This document shows, piece after piece, positions 56,034-64,000 of a stretch of DNA of 64,000 nt. The notes beneath the pieces were generated by a model. The model was not told the origin of the DNA, searched no databases, and saw only the letters and a list, made by a program, of their open reading frames with translations. How positions within the stretch are numbered: the stretch's first letter is position 1; each line of letters opens with the position of its first letter. The translations under genes were made by a program, and so were the position numbers. The stretch comes from AWTP1-13 sp963770295 (GTDB lineage: Bacteria > Pseudomonadota > Alphaproteobacteria > Rhizobiales > Hyphomicrobiaceae). The stretch spans positions 248,001-312,000 of the forward strand of contig CAVYPA010000015.1 of NCBI GenBank assembly GCA_963770295.1, read 5' to 3'.

Positions 56034-56051
56034 GTTAGCCAGACGGCTAAC
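56034..56051. promoter_or_regulatory. ArsR operator 2
   Basis: GTTAGCC-AGAC-GGCTAAC, a perfect 7-base inverted repeat of 18 bases total. Its centre is exactly 50 bases (about five helical turns) from operator 1, which puts both on the same DNA face. Confidence 0.65.
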
Positions 56052-56331
56052 TAAAAAGTAGTGGGTGCAACGTCGTCGATCGAGTTTACCAACGCATGAT
56101 GAAGAGTGCGTCGCTGTTCTGCAGACAATTCCTTAAATGGCGGCCATTGTGAACCTCGGGGCCACGCAATGGTACCTGGTCTGCCGTACGATAGGATGTC
56201 ACACTTGAGACAGGAAAATCCGGGTCCCGCTGATAAGGTTTATTCCGGCGATGTTGGGCGCGACCGAATGTTCGAGCACTGCATTGCTCTTTAAACAAAC
56301 GGAAGCCTCGATCAGCCCAAGGGAGGGTGTT
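56052..56331. other. Gap before the lipocalin-like gene
   Basis: Nothing recognised in 280 bases. It probably contains the two divergent promoters. Confidence 0.35.
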
Positions 56332-56838
56332 ATGAAGACGGGACTCATAGTCACAGCAATAGCGCTTGTCTTTCTTCCGGCGTTGCCGGGGCCAACTATG
56401 GCACAGGATGTTGCCTCTTCGATCGTGGGGGTGTGGAAGATGACCGGTTGGGTCCGAAAGGAATCGGCAACCGGCAAAACGATCAAGTTCTTTGGAGAAC
56501 ACCCAGCGGGAATCGTCATCTATACCAAGGGCGGTCACTTCGTTACCTTCGTAGCCGGGCAAGACCGCAAAACGCCCGCCCAAGCGGATCCCTCCGATGC
56601 CGAGCGCATCGAACTCTTCAAGACGATGTATGGGTTTGGTGGGACCTATAAAGTCGAGGGCAACAAGCTACTCACGCACCTCGATACCTCGTGGAACCAG
56701 TCATGGACCGGCACTGATCGACCGCCCACGGTCATCGAAATAAAGGACAAACAGATGACAACCACCTCCTCACCATTCAAGAGCAATCTGGATGGCCAGG
56801 AGATCGTTGCGGTTGCTACTTGGGAACGTGCCGAGTAG
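56332..56838 (+). CDS. Lipocalin-like domain protein, exported
   Basis: The 168-residue product has a signal peptide (MKTGLIVTAIALVFLPALPG... TMAQD). The lipocalin_5 core follows: IVGVWKMTGWVRKESATGKTI, HPAGIVIYTKGGHFVTFVAG, FGGTYKVEGNKLLTHLDTSWNQSWTG and VATWERA. It is a periplasmic ligand-binding barrel with unknown ligand. ATG 56,332 is preceded by GGGAGGG. A decayed relative is at 35,845. Confidence 0.85.
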   Translation: MKTGLIVTAIALVFLPALPGPTMAQDVASSIVGVWKMTGWVRKESATGKTIKFFGEHPAGIVIYTKGGHFVTFVAGQDRKTPAQADPSDAERIELFKTMYGFGGTYKVEGNKLLTHLDTSWNQSWTGTDRPPTVIEIKDKQMTTTSSPFKSNLDGQEIVAVATWERAE

Positions 56839-57018
56839 TCGGGGAAACCAACAAGCAAAAGAGCCGGCCAGCCCATTATTTTAGACGAAGCCACATCTGG
56901 GAGTTTGGGGAGAAGCGGGGAAGCTGCGAGTGCGTTGGTTCCCCGCGCAAAAGGTCCTTTTATCGGCTCGCCACCGACGTCAAATGGACAGCGCACGATC
57001 CCGGTGATTTCGGCGTCG

Positions 57019-57894
57019 CTACGCCGTCTGATGCCGCTTCAGGAACGCGCGCGCGCGGTTGATGGTGCGAGCCTTCAGATCCGCCGGATCCTTCCAGGGA
57101 AACACCGTGATCTCGGCGTTCGGCGCCAGCGATGCGATGTCGATTGAGACCTGAAGCGGGTGCGCCACCACGTCGTCGGGCAGCACGATCATCGGCGTCT
57201 GGCAGGACTTCGCGAAGTCGCGCGACACGCTGTACACGAAGTCGGGTCGCGTGCGGTAAAGATTATGCAGATACTTCTCGATGGTCTCCATCGATACGTC
57301 AGGCCGGCGCGCGCGCAAATCCTTGGCCCAGTTGTCCCTTCCGGACTCGTACATATAATCCGGCTTCTCTGGCCGGTGCCCGACCGGCTGGCTCAGGATC
57401 GCGGCGACCACGCGCTGTGGCACGCGCTCCATCAGCTTCATCGCGAATGGGCCGCCGATGCAGTTGCCGAAGAAGAAAAACTGACGGATGCCGAGGTGAT
57501 CCATCAGCCCGAGCTGATCGTCGGCGAAGGCGTCCCACGCATTGTCGACCGGCATCGGGCCAGTGGATTCGCCGCCACTGGCGTTGCGCTGGTCCATGGT
57601 GATGACGCGGAAGTCGTTCTTGAATTCCTCCGGGATGTTGATCACCGCGTTCGGCCAGACCGCCATGCGCGAGTTCAAGCCGCCGCCGGGCGTCGCCAGC
57701 AGCGGGAAGCCCGAGCCGATTTCGGCGTAGCGGATGCGGACGTTGCCCTTCTCGTAGAGTCCGATCTTGAGCCCTGCCGGCAAGGCCTGCGGGCCTGCTG
57801 CCTGGGGCGCTTGCGCGAATACCCGCGGAGCGGTGGTTGCCGCGGCGGCGGCGGCACCGGTTGTAAGAACGGTGCGTCGGCTTGAATTGATCAT
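57019..57894 (-). CDS. Tat-exported alpha/beta hydrolase with Cys at the nucleophile position
   Basis: The 291-residue product begins MINSSRRTVLTTGAAAAAA, a twin-arginine signal, cut near VFAQA. The hydrolase core reads FPLLATPGGGLNSRMAVWP, RVITMDQRNASGGES and FFFGNCIGGPFAMKL. The nucleophile elbow normally reads GxSxG; here the position is Cys (GNCIG), as in dienelactone hydrolases. I see no convincing catalytic His near the end (VFPWKDPADLKARTIN), so activity is uncertain. Confidence 0.8.
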   Translation of the reverse strand: MINSSRRTVLTTGAAAAAATTAPRVFAQAPQAAGPQALPAGLKIGLYEKGNVRIRYAEIGSGFPLLATPGGGLNSRMAVWPNAVINIPEEFKNDFRVITMDQRNASGGESTGPMPVDNAWDAFADDQLGLMDHLGIRQFFFFGNCIGGPFAMKLMERVPQRVVAAILSQPVGHRPEKPDYMYESGRDNWAKDLRARRPDVSMETIEKYLHNLYRTRPDFVYSVSRDFAKSCQTPMIVLPDDVVAHPLQVSIDIASLAPNAEITVFPWKDPADLKARTINRARAFLKRHQTA

Positions 57895-58311
57895 CGGCTA
57901 ACTCCCTTGTCGCTGCACGCGGCCCTTGCGTGCGACCGGCGCCCAGCACTCGGGCCGTCGCGACCGCTCTTGGAATTTTGAGCGCTGTTTCCTTGTACCA
58001 CAGACCAAGCCAGTTAAGCGCAGCAATCGTGGCCCACGTCGCTGATCCGGCAGTGCATCAATGGGCGGTCGTGAAATGGCGCTCAGAGTCATCACGGGAC
58101 CTCGTGAGATGACGCCGGCGAGGTTCCACTTAGGGTCTTGGTTGTGCGAAAACCAGGTCGTGGATCCTTGGCGAATTGCGCTGTAAGCCAATACGAGACC
58201 ACGTTTGTTTTGTCGTTCGATGCTTGCCTGACGTCAGCTTAGAGGTAGGATAGAAGCGCCAAAATCCCGAGCGATTCCACCGCTTCGATTGCGACAGCTT
58301 GCGGAGGAGCC
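57895..58311. other. Gap upstream of the nitrile hydratase remnant
   Basis: No gene recognised. The promoter of the nitrile hydratase gene should lie near 58,200-58,300. Confidence 0.35.
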
Positions 58312-58410
58312 ATGCACGACGATCATGATGGCCACGACCATGGCTCAGAACTCTCGCCCATGGAAGCTCGCGTTCGAGCACTTGAGGCAATCCTCATCGA
58401 GAAGGGGTAG
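58312..58410 (+). pseudogene. Nitrile hydratase alpha subunit, N-terminal stub
   Basis: After a good GGAGGA site, the frame reads MHDDHDGHDHGSELSPMEAR and VRALEAILIEKG and then hits TAG 58,408. The His/Asp-rich start and MELRVRALExxLxEKG helix are characteristic of nitrile hydratase (or thiocyanate hydrolase) alpha subunits. The rest, including the metal-binding Cys motif, is gone. The break coincides with the left end of the IS256 element. Confidence 0.65.
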
Positions 58411-58415
58411 TGGCG

Positions 58416-59837
58416 CAAAGTTGGTGGGAATCGGAAGTGGCGTTATCTCCGGCTTGAAGCAAACAAGCCAAATCCGGCGGTTAGCAGCCGTCGAAGGAGA
58501 TAACGCCAATGACGACAGATACAGCAAACGTTCTGGATGGTGAAGGCTGGCGCGACGGGCTCGAGGCGGGTGTGCGCAGACGGATCCGCGGCTTCATCGA
58601 AGAGCTGTTGGAAGAGGAGCTTACCGCCGCGCTGGGGCGGGCGCGCTATGGGCGGGCGCGCGAGCCCGAGCGCTTGCCGCTGGCGGCCGGCGAATTGGAG
58701 ACCGGCGAATCGGATGCGAGGGAGGTGGTGCCGGTGGTGGGCCATCGCAATGGCCATCGCGATCGCCAAGTTATGGGCACGTTCGGCGCGACGACGGTGT
58801 CGGTTCCCCGCGCACGGATTGACGCCGCCGATGGCAAGACCAGCGAGTGGCACAGCAAGACGCTGCCGGCCTCTCAGCGCCGCACGAAGGAGATCGATGC
58901 GGTGATTGCCGGCAGCTATCTGGCCGGCACGAACACGCGTCGGGTCGGGCGCGCGCTGGCTGCGCTGTTCCGTGGCTCGGTGTCGAAGGACACGGTGAGC
59001 CGGGTGTGGCGCAAGCTCAAGGGCGACTGGGAGGCGTGGAACGCCCGCGATCTGTCGAGCGAAGCGATGGTTCGCCTGATCCTGGACGGCACGGTCGTGC
59101 GCGTTCGCATTGACCGCAAGGCGACGGCGATTTCGCTACTGGTTGTCTTAGGTGTTCGTGCCGACGGGCAAAAGGTTTTGCTGTCGGTGCGCAACATGGG
59201 CGGCGAGAACGAGGCGGCGTGGCGGGCGGTGCTCGATGACCTTGACAAACGCGGCCTGAAGCGGCCGGAGCTCGCGATCGTGGATGGCGCGTCGGGACTC
59301 GAGAAGGCGCTCGTAAGTCTGTGGTCGGATCTGCTCATTCAACGCTGCACGGTGCATAAGCTCCGTAACCTGATCGCGCATGCGCCGAAGCGGCTTGCGG
59401 AAGAGGTCGCGTCGGACTTCTCCGACATGGTCTACGCGGACAGCGCCAAGCAGGTCGCGACGCGACGCAAGGCGTTCATCGGCAAATGCCGGCTCAAGTG
59501 TCGCGCCGTTGCCGACAGCCTGGAAGAGGCTGGCGAGCAGCTCTTCACCTTCGCGCGGTTACCACCATCGCAATGGAAGAGCGCGCGCACGACGAACGCG
59601 ATCGAGCGACTGCATGAAGAGTTCAAGCGGCGCATCAAGACGCAGACGGTGCTGCCCGCTGGAGAGACGGCCGCCATGCTGTTTTGGGCGCTGCTCGCCT
59701 CCGGACAGATCAGACTACGGAAGGTTGATGGTTGGCGCACGCTCGGCAGAGAGCTCGCTCAGCCGCTTGACCTCGCCGCCTGATAAGCTACCGTCAAAAT
59801 CGCCGGAGAGCGTCATCGGAAAATTCCACCAGACTAG
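58416..59837 (+). mobile_element. IS256-family insertion sequence, about 1.4 kb
   Basis: Imperfect ~35-base terminal repeats can be aligned. The left end runs GGTGGGAATCGGAAGTGG...CTCCGGC (58,420-58,453). The right end is the complement of GGTGGAATTTTCCGATGACG...CTCCGGC (59,801-59,835). They enclose one intact transposase. It sits directly in the nitrile hydratase gene. No remaining hydratase sequence is seen on the right, so a deletion accompanied or followed insertion. Confidence 0.8.
58509..59783 (+). CDS. IS256 family (mutator-type) transposase
   Basis: The 424-residue DDE transposase has the zinc-poor N-domain (VRRRIRGFIEELLEEELTAALGRARYGR). The catalytic residues are Asp in RLILDGTVVRVRID, Asp in AIVDGASGLEKAL and Glu in NAIERLHEEFKRRIK, with the C/H-containing LIQRCTVHKLRNL between the last two. 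ATG 58,509 has GGAGATAA 6 bases upstream. The gene is intact. Confidence 0.93.
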   Translation: MTTDTANVLDGEGWRDGLEAGVRRRIRGFIEELLEEELTAALGRARYGRAREPERLPLAAGELETGESDAREVVPVVGHRNGHRDRQVMGTFGATTVSVPRARIDAADGKTSEWHSKTLPASQRRTKEIDAVIAGSYLAGTNTRRVGRALAALFRGSVSKDTVSRVWRKLKGDWEAWNARDLSSEAMVRLILDGTVVRVRIDRKATAISLLVVLGVRADGQKVLLSVRNMGGENEAAWRAVLDDLDKRGLKRPELAIVDGASGLEKALVSLWSDLLIQRCTVHKLRNLIAHAPKRLAEEVASDFSDMVYADSAKQVATRRKAFIGKCRLKCRAVADSLEEAGEQLFTFARLPPSQWKSARTTNAIERLHEEFKRRIKTQTVLPAGETAAMLFWALLASGQIRLRKVDGWRTLGRELAQPLDLAA

Positions 59838-60420
59838 CGACGGCACCGACGCCGCACTGGTCGCGGAGACAGCATGAGGCCTACTGGATCACGGCAACGC
59901 TGCTCACGTCGCTAGCCGAGTTACACACAACCAAGCTCGCAGGCGGAGATATCCGCCTGCCGACCTATTCGCGCCCAACTTGTGGGGGCTCGGCCATTGT
60001 CGATTCCAGTTCGGCGATTTCCCGCTCCAGCACGGCCACCTGTTTGGAGGAGCTCGCGCAACGCCTTCAGGCACGTCAGGCCCTGCGTGTGCACGCCACT
60101 TATCGAGACGCACTTCGATTGTATGGGTTCCGAGTGACGTCGTCGAGCCGATTTTGGTCGGAGCAGCAAGGTCAGTTTCCATTGATCACCGCCCTCCAGC
60201 CCTACGTTTCACTTCCATCGCGACAGCAGTCGTGGCATAGGAGCCTTGCGCGCGCAGCGGGGAACGAGCGCGTCAAACGCTTAGCGATTTGGGGGGCCCA
60301 ATGCCGCGTTCGGTCGCGTTCCTAACAGTTGCTGACCCCTTGCGATGATTTGCGGGCCAAGCGGCCCAAAACCTCTGGCTTTTCTTGACGAGATTTAAGC
60401 CCAAATAGGGGGGAATTTTT
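59838..60420. other. Gap between IS256 and the large hydrolase gene
   Basis: No gene is assigned. A minus-strand phrase near 60,030 (KQVAVLEREIAELE) resembles the fragment at 11,600, perhaps a shared relic. The leader of the next gene (G-run 8 bases before its ATG) lies at the end. Confidence 0.4.
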
Positions 60421-62490
60421 ATGCTGACACCCCACCTCCTCGGCCTCGCCGCCGCTATTGCTCTGGCCTTTGTTGCTCCCGCATGGGGTCAGCCGGAGCA
60501 GCCGATGAGCGCGGGTCTTGTCAATCAGCTTCAGGATTTCGAGCTCCAAGAACAGCTTATCGCCGTGGGCGTCCTTGACGGGACGGCCGGTCAGGCGTCC
60601 AGGAGCGATCTACGCAAGGCCGTGGAATGGTTTCGCAGGGCGTACCGATCCAAGCGGGGCATGGAACCGTTGAGCGATGACGAGAAGGAGAAACTGAAGG
60701 AGGCCAAAGCCAAATTCTACGCCACGACCGGCCTGAAGGTGTTGACGTACAAGGACCCGGACCCGAAGACAAAGACCGACCTCCGACTGCTTGTGCCTCT
60801 CAAATTTGTCAGTGAAACTCCGCAGAAATTTGACGGCGGCGCCACTGGCGGAGACTGGGAGGAATACCGCGACAACGTCAGCAACGTCTCCGTCGGACCT
60901 GTCATTCACTTGCTGTCCGACTTCACCCCCATTGCGCTGTTCAGGCAGAACATCATGCAGGTGGCGCTGAACTACAGGCGTCTGCATTTGACTTCGGAGG
61001 AGTTCGCCGCCGTGGGGGACGCCGAAGACAAGGAGGGTGGGTACGTCTCTTCGAATCTGGTGCTCACGTCCAAGGACAAGCTTATGGGGGTGTTAATGCG
61101 CTATCGCAAGGCCCCCCCAACGTCCTTCGTCGAGGTTCCCGATTTTCTCACAGCGGTGGTGGCAACCGAGCCCGCGCAGTCAGACGCGTCTAAACCGGAT
61201 CCGACGGCCAGAGGTTGGCAGCTTCTGATGCAGGGTGTCGCCAATCTGGTGGTGAGCGAGTTCCCCAGAGAAAACGGGTGGTCCGTCGTGGACACCAAGC
61301 CGTGCCCGGAGACGCTGGACAAAGCCGGGCCGAACAGCATCCGCATTCTCTTTGGCACGGATCGAAAGGGGGATGTTGCGTTCGAGCAGAAAGGCGGACG
61401 CGTCGACAATCCCGATTCCCTTTTCCTCAACGAGCCCGGCAACAAGCTGCACCTCGGTTGTGCCTACGTCGTGCCTCCTAAGAACGATGTAAAGAATGCT
61501 GGCGATTTGGCATCAAGCGAAATCACTTGGTACCAGTGGCTCCATTCCACCCCCGAAGCCGATCTTGGCGATCAGCTCTATCTGGCGCACGAGCTTGCGG
61601 GGAGTTCGCAGACGAGGATGGCGCCCAGAGGACGAATTGCGAGACGCCTCCCAAGAGGGATTGACAGCTCAGCGAACGCCAGCAGCGCGTTGCTGTTCAT
61701 CCACGGCTACAACGTTTCCTTCAAGGACGCTCTTTTTACGGTGGCGCAGATCAAATCCGCGACCAACTATAGCGGCCGTATCTACATGTACAGTTGGCCC
61801 TCGGCGGCCAGCACGCTCCGCTACATCGCGGACATGGATGACGCCGAGGAGGCGGAGCCGTTCTTGCAGTCCTTCTTGAAGCTGCTGATGCGCGATGCCG
61901 ATATCGACGATATCGACATCCTCGTGCACAGCATGGGCTCGCAATCTGCGCTGCGGGCCCTTAGCTCGCTTCGGTCGGTCTTCGAAACGGAGCGGGAGGG
62001 CGCGACCCGACCAACGAAGATACGCATCGGTCAGATCATGTTTGCCGCCCCGGACGTCGCGAGGCCGGTGTTCGACCAGAAGATACGCCGCATCGCCCCG
62101 TACGCGGATCGCGTAACGGTCTATGGCTCGATGACCGACGCGGCCCTGCTGGCGTCCAAAGTTCTGCGGAGTGGCGCCTCCCGCATGGGTGAGCTCAACG
62201 ATGACGGCGAGCCCCTGTTGGTCGAGGTGAAGAACGTGCATGTTATCGACGCGACCGGGCCGGAGCGCTGGTGGCGGCTCGACAGGATCTGGAAGGGGTA
62301 CGGCCACGACTATTTCCTGCAGAGTGAAGGTGTCCGGGATGACATCAAGCGGATCCTGGCGTCGATTGGAGAAGACGACACCAAGACCCCGAGCGAGCGG
62401 TCGCCAGAGTGGTTCGACAAGGTGCCGTTCAAGGAAAATAAGGAGTGGCATTTTTGGCGTTTGCACGACCGACGTTCGCAGGAGAAGTAG
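60421..62490 (+). CDS. Large exported alpha/beta hydrolase (DUF900 type)
   Basis: The 689-residue product has a signal peptide (ending AWGQP) and a helical region with ASRSDLRKAVEWFRRAYRSK, a repeat-like module seen in envelope proteins. A region of about 200 residues of unknown fold follows, then a C-terminal serine hydrolase domain of DUF900 type (from about residue 310): LLFIHGYNVSFKDAL, YSWPSAASTLRY, nucleophile Ser in LVHSMGSQSALRAL, and a late His in VHVID or GHDYF. It probably acts on a lipid or ester in the periplasm. Substrate and partners are unknown. A GGGGGGAA site precedes ATG 60,421. Confidence 0.8.
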   Translation: MLTPHLLGLAAAIALAFVAPAWGQPEQPMSAGLVNQLQDFELQEQLIAVGVLDGTAGQASRSDLRKAVEWFRRAYRSKRGMEPLSDDEKEKLKEAKAKFYATTGLKVLTYKDPDPKTKTDLRLLVPLKFVSETPQKFDGGATGGDWEEYRDNVSNVSVGPVIHLLSDFTPIALFRQNIMQVALNYRRLHLTSEEFAAVGDAEDKEGGYVSSNLVLTSKDKLMGVLMRYRKAPPTSFVEVPDFLTAVVATEPAQSDASKPDPTARGWQLLMQGVANLVVSEFPRENGWSVVDTKPCPETLDKAGPNSIRILFGTDRKGDVAFEQKGGRVDNPDSLFLNEPGNKLHLGCAYVVPPKNDVKNAGDLASSEITWYQWLHSTPEADLGDQLYLAHELAGSSQTRMAPRGRIARRLPRGIDSSANASSALLFIHGYNVSFKDALFTVAQIKSATNYSGRIYMYSWPSAASTLRYIADMDDAEEAEPFLQSFLKLLMRDADIDDIDILVHSMGSQSALRALSSLRSVFETEREGATRPTKIRIGQIMFAAPDVARPVFDQKIRRIAPYADRVTVYGSMTDAALLASKVLRSGASRMGELNDDGEPLLVEVKNVHVIDATGPERWWRLDRIWKGYGHDYFLQSEGVRDDIKRILASIGEDDTKTPSERSPEWFDKVPFKENKEWHFWRLHDRRSQEK

Positions 62491-62510
62491 GCGCCTTCAG
62501 TAGCGGCGCC
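62490..62510. terminator. Hairpin after the hydrolase gene
   Basis: GGCGCC, a 9-base loop, and GGCGCC again immediately follow the stop, then GAATTTGATTT. It is a short stem and a weak T-rich tail; termination is plausible but not certain. Confidence 0.4.
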
Positions 62511-62743
62511 GAATTTGATTTCATCGCGCCAAATCTTCAGCTGGCGCTGTAGGGTGCACAGCTGACCATCGGAATAAGTGTGGCGTCGAGAGCCTGGGCA
62601 AGCTGGCATCCTTATTCTGCCAGCGACGCGCGAGTCCTTCATCTGTGAAGGGGCCTTTTTTGATCTCGCGGCTGGCCGTGCTGAAATCGCCACCTCTCCT
62701 TCATGGGAGCGATAGTGCCACCCCCAGTCACGTCACCATCGTG

Positions 62744-63361
62744 CTATCTTCGAGTGGCTGGGCGACTACCAGGCGCGGCCACGCGACGCCTCAGAAACTC
62801 CGCGCCTAGGAGAAATGCGGACATCAGAACAAGAAGAAGGGTCGCCGCCACGCCGAGGATCGGCGTAGCCTGCAGAACCATGGCGCTCCACATTTGCTTT
62901 GGCAGCGTATTCTGCTCCCCTCCCGAAAGAAAAAGCGCGATGTTCAAGTCGTCAAACGACGTCATGAAGGCGAAGATTCCTGCAGCAACCATGCTGCCCT
63001 TGATCAATGGCAGAGTGACATGGATTAAGGTGCTCGCCGGGCGCGCGCCAAGCGTGGCGGCGGCCCGGTCGAATTGGCGATCATAGGTCTGCAACCCAAC
63101 CATGACCGTGATCACCACGTAAGGTAACGCGATCACGGTATGGCCGATCACCAAAGCCAGATCCATGCCAGCGATATGCATACGCGCCGTCAGGTAGAAT
63201 AGCGCGACGGCGATCACCATTCGTGGCAGGATGAGCGGCGAGAGCACCAGCGCCATCAACAGCTTCTTTCCACGGAACTCCTCGCGCGCGAGCACAAAGG
63301 CGGCCGCCCCACCGAGCTGCATCGCTATCACGGCAACGATGAGCGCAATAGTGGTCGTCTA
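62744..63361 (-). pseudogene. ABC transporter permease (PotC-like), N-terminally truncated
   Basis: The minus strand encodes about 200 residues of an inner-membrane permease for polyamine-type uptake: AAAFVLAREEFRGKKLLMALVLSPLILPRMV, the EAA-loop-type AAATLGARPASTLIHVTLPLI, and GIFAFMTSFDDLNIALFL. A stop (TAG) lies upstream in frame near 63,361, so the first helix (about 65 residues) is missing. The ATG inside at 63,331 is not a natural start. No other subunit is in view. The AraC gene abuts the broken end. Confidence 0.7.
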
Positions 63362-63367
63362 CTATAT

Positions 63368-64000
63368 TTACGATCGCATCCTCGGCATCTCGACAATCGT
63401 CGGCGAGCGGTTCACCGCGCAAAAGCGACATGGGGTCATGGCAGGGATTGAGCGGTACGGCTCTTTTGTTGGCCGCAGCATCCTGGCGCTTGTCGGCCGT
63501 GTAACGGCGGCGGTCGGCAATGCGATGGCACGCGCACGGGCTTCCCCCAGGGTGCCAAGCGGCGTCTGCGGGGCGCGGTAGTCGGGCGGGTCCTCACAGT
63601 CGCGCAAGCCCCCGCTCACACGCTTCAACGTTTGTGACGGAAGCTCGCCGAAATGTTCGCGGTACTGGGCCGCGAACCGGCCGAGCTGACGAAACCCTCT
63701 GGCCAGCGCGACACAGGTGATCGACGTCTCTCTATCGCCGTTGATCAACTCCTGCCGAGCGCGGACAAGCCGTAAGCGGCGTACCCATCCATGAGGCGTG
63801 GTGTCGAGGAACCTGCGAAAGTGTCTTTCGAGCGTGCGCGGGTGGACATCAGCAATTTGCGCGAGGTGGTCGAGGTGAACGGGCTCGTTCAGGTTGGCTC
63901 GCAACCACGTGAGCGCACGGGCGAGCCCCGCTGGCAAGGCGGTCGACGTTTCAGACCCCGCAGCGATCGTCTTTCGAGTTTCAGGCTGGCCATGGCCTCG
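63368..64000 (-). CDS. AraC-family transcriptional regulator, partial (cut by window end)
   Basis: The visible part has the double helix-turn-helix: ALTWLRANLNEPVHLDHLAQIADVHPRTLERHFRRFLDTTPHGWVRRLRL and SITCVALARGFRQLGRFAAQYREHFGELPSQTLKR. The N-terminal effector domain lies beyond 64,000; the frame stays open there. The stop at 63,368 follows about 75 extra residues of poorer quality (after GGLRDCEDPP), which may be read-through into rearranged DNA next to the permease remnant. Confidence 0.8.
   Translation of the reverse strand, partial: RGHGQPETRKTIAAGSETSTALPAGLARALTWLRANLNEPVHLDHLAQIADVHPRTLERHFRRFLDTTPHGWVRRLRLVRARQELINGDRETSITCVALARGFRQLGRFAAQYREHFGELPSQTLKRVSGGLRDCEDPPDYRAPQTPLGTLGEARARAIALPTAAVTRPTSARMLRPTKEPYRSIPAMTPCRFCAVNRSPTIVEMPRMRS

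Noticed and set aside
56086..56583. Minus-strand 165-codon frame opposite the lipocalin-like gene
   Set aside because: The plus-strand gene has a signal peptide and family motifs; the antisense product matches nothing.
1..64000. CRISPR arrays, tRNA or rRNA genes
   Set aside because: No regularly spaced repeats and no cloverleaf-like sequence with a T-loop were found by eye.

Overview
The window looks like an accessory stretch of an alphaproteobacterial chromosome, most probably a Bradyrhizobium-like member of the Hyphomicrobiales. The evidence is high GC, a NepR-type anti-sigma factor, three HWE-family sensor kinases (a lineage concentrated in Alphaproteobacteria), a TRAP transporter operon, and many IS scars and frameshifted remnants. 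No rRNA, tRNA or CRISPR array is visible, and the assignment rests on protein style alone.

Layout. 1-16.3 kb: LysR remnant, a chimeric secreted protein, a Tat-tagged MmgE/PrpD protein with a ModA-like binding protein, maiA, a relic general-stress-response cluster (single-domain response regulator, nepR, tail of an HWE kinase), GNAT and aldo/keto reductase genes, then a minus-strand dctP-dctQ-dctM-phytanoyl dioxygenase operon behind a perfect palindromic operator. 16.8-28.5 kb: a five-PAS MASE1/HWE kinase, a SUMF1-like plus L,D-transpeptidase pair, an epoxide-hydrolase-like enzyme, an IS110-type scar, and a histidine kinase with a periplasmic binding-protein-type sensor. 29-38.5 kb: creA-yccF, FemAB-like protein, an IS3 element, polysaccharide deacetylase, dienelactone hydrolase, GFA protein and several recombinase remnants. 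38.7-50 kb: a GAF/PAS/HWE kinase, GSTs, cupins, integrase and IS5 relics, and a decayed M81 metallopeptidase/SelA-like pair. 50-64 kb: EamA exporter, a second MASE1/HWE kinase, a complete IS110 element with a structured upstream region, an ArsR-SRPBCC operon with twin operators, a nitrile hydratase gene cut by an IS256 element, a large DUF900-type hydrolase, and truncated ABC permease and AraC genes at the edge.

How it fits together. The region is a patchwork of stand-alone enzymes and sensors separated by decaying mobile DNA. Coherent units are the TRAP/dioxygenase operon, the SUMF1/L,D-transpeptidase pair, creA-yccF, ArsR/SRPBCC and the kinases. The three HWE kinases are clearly paralogous, and each has a copy of the same ~80-bp dispersed repeat close by.

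The most interesting candidate system is the IS110 element at about 53.46-55.08 kb. Its ~300-bp upstream non-coding end carries strong hairpins, and a segment there matches the element's own right end. That is what a bridge (guide) RNA with a donor-binding loop would look like. This is an inference from sequence alone.
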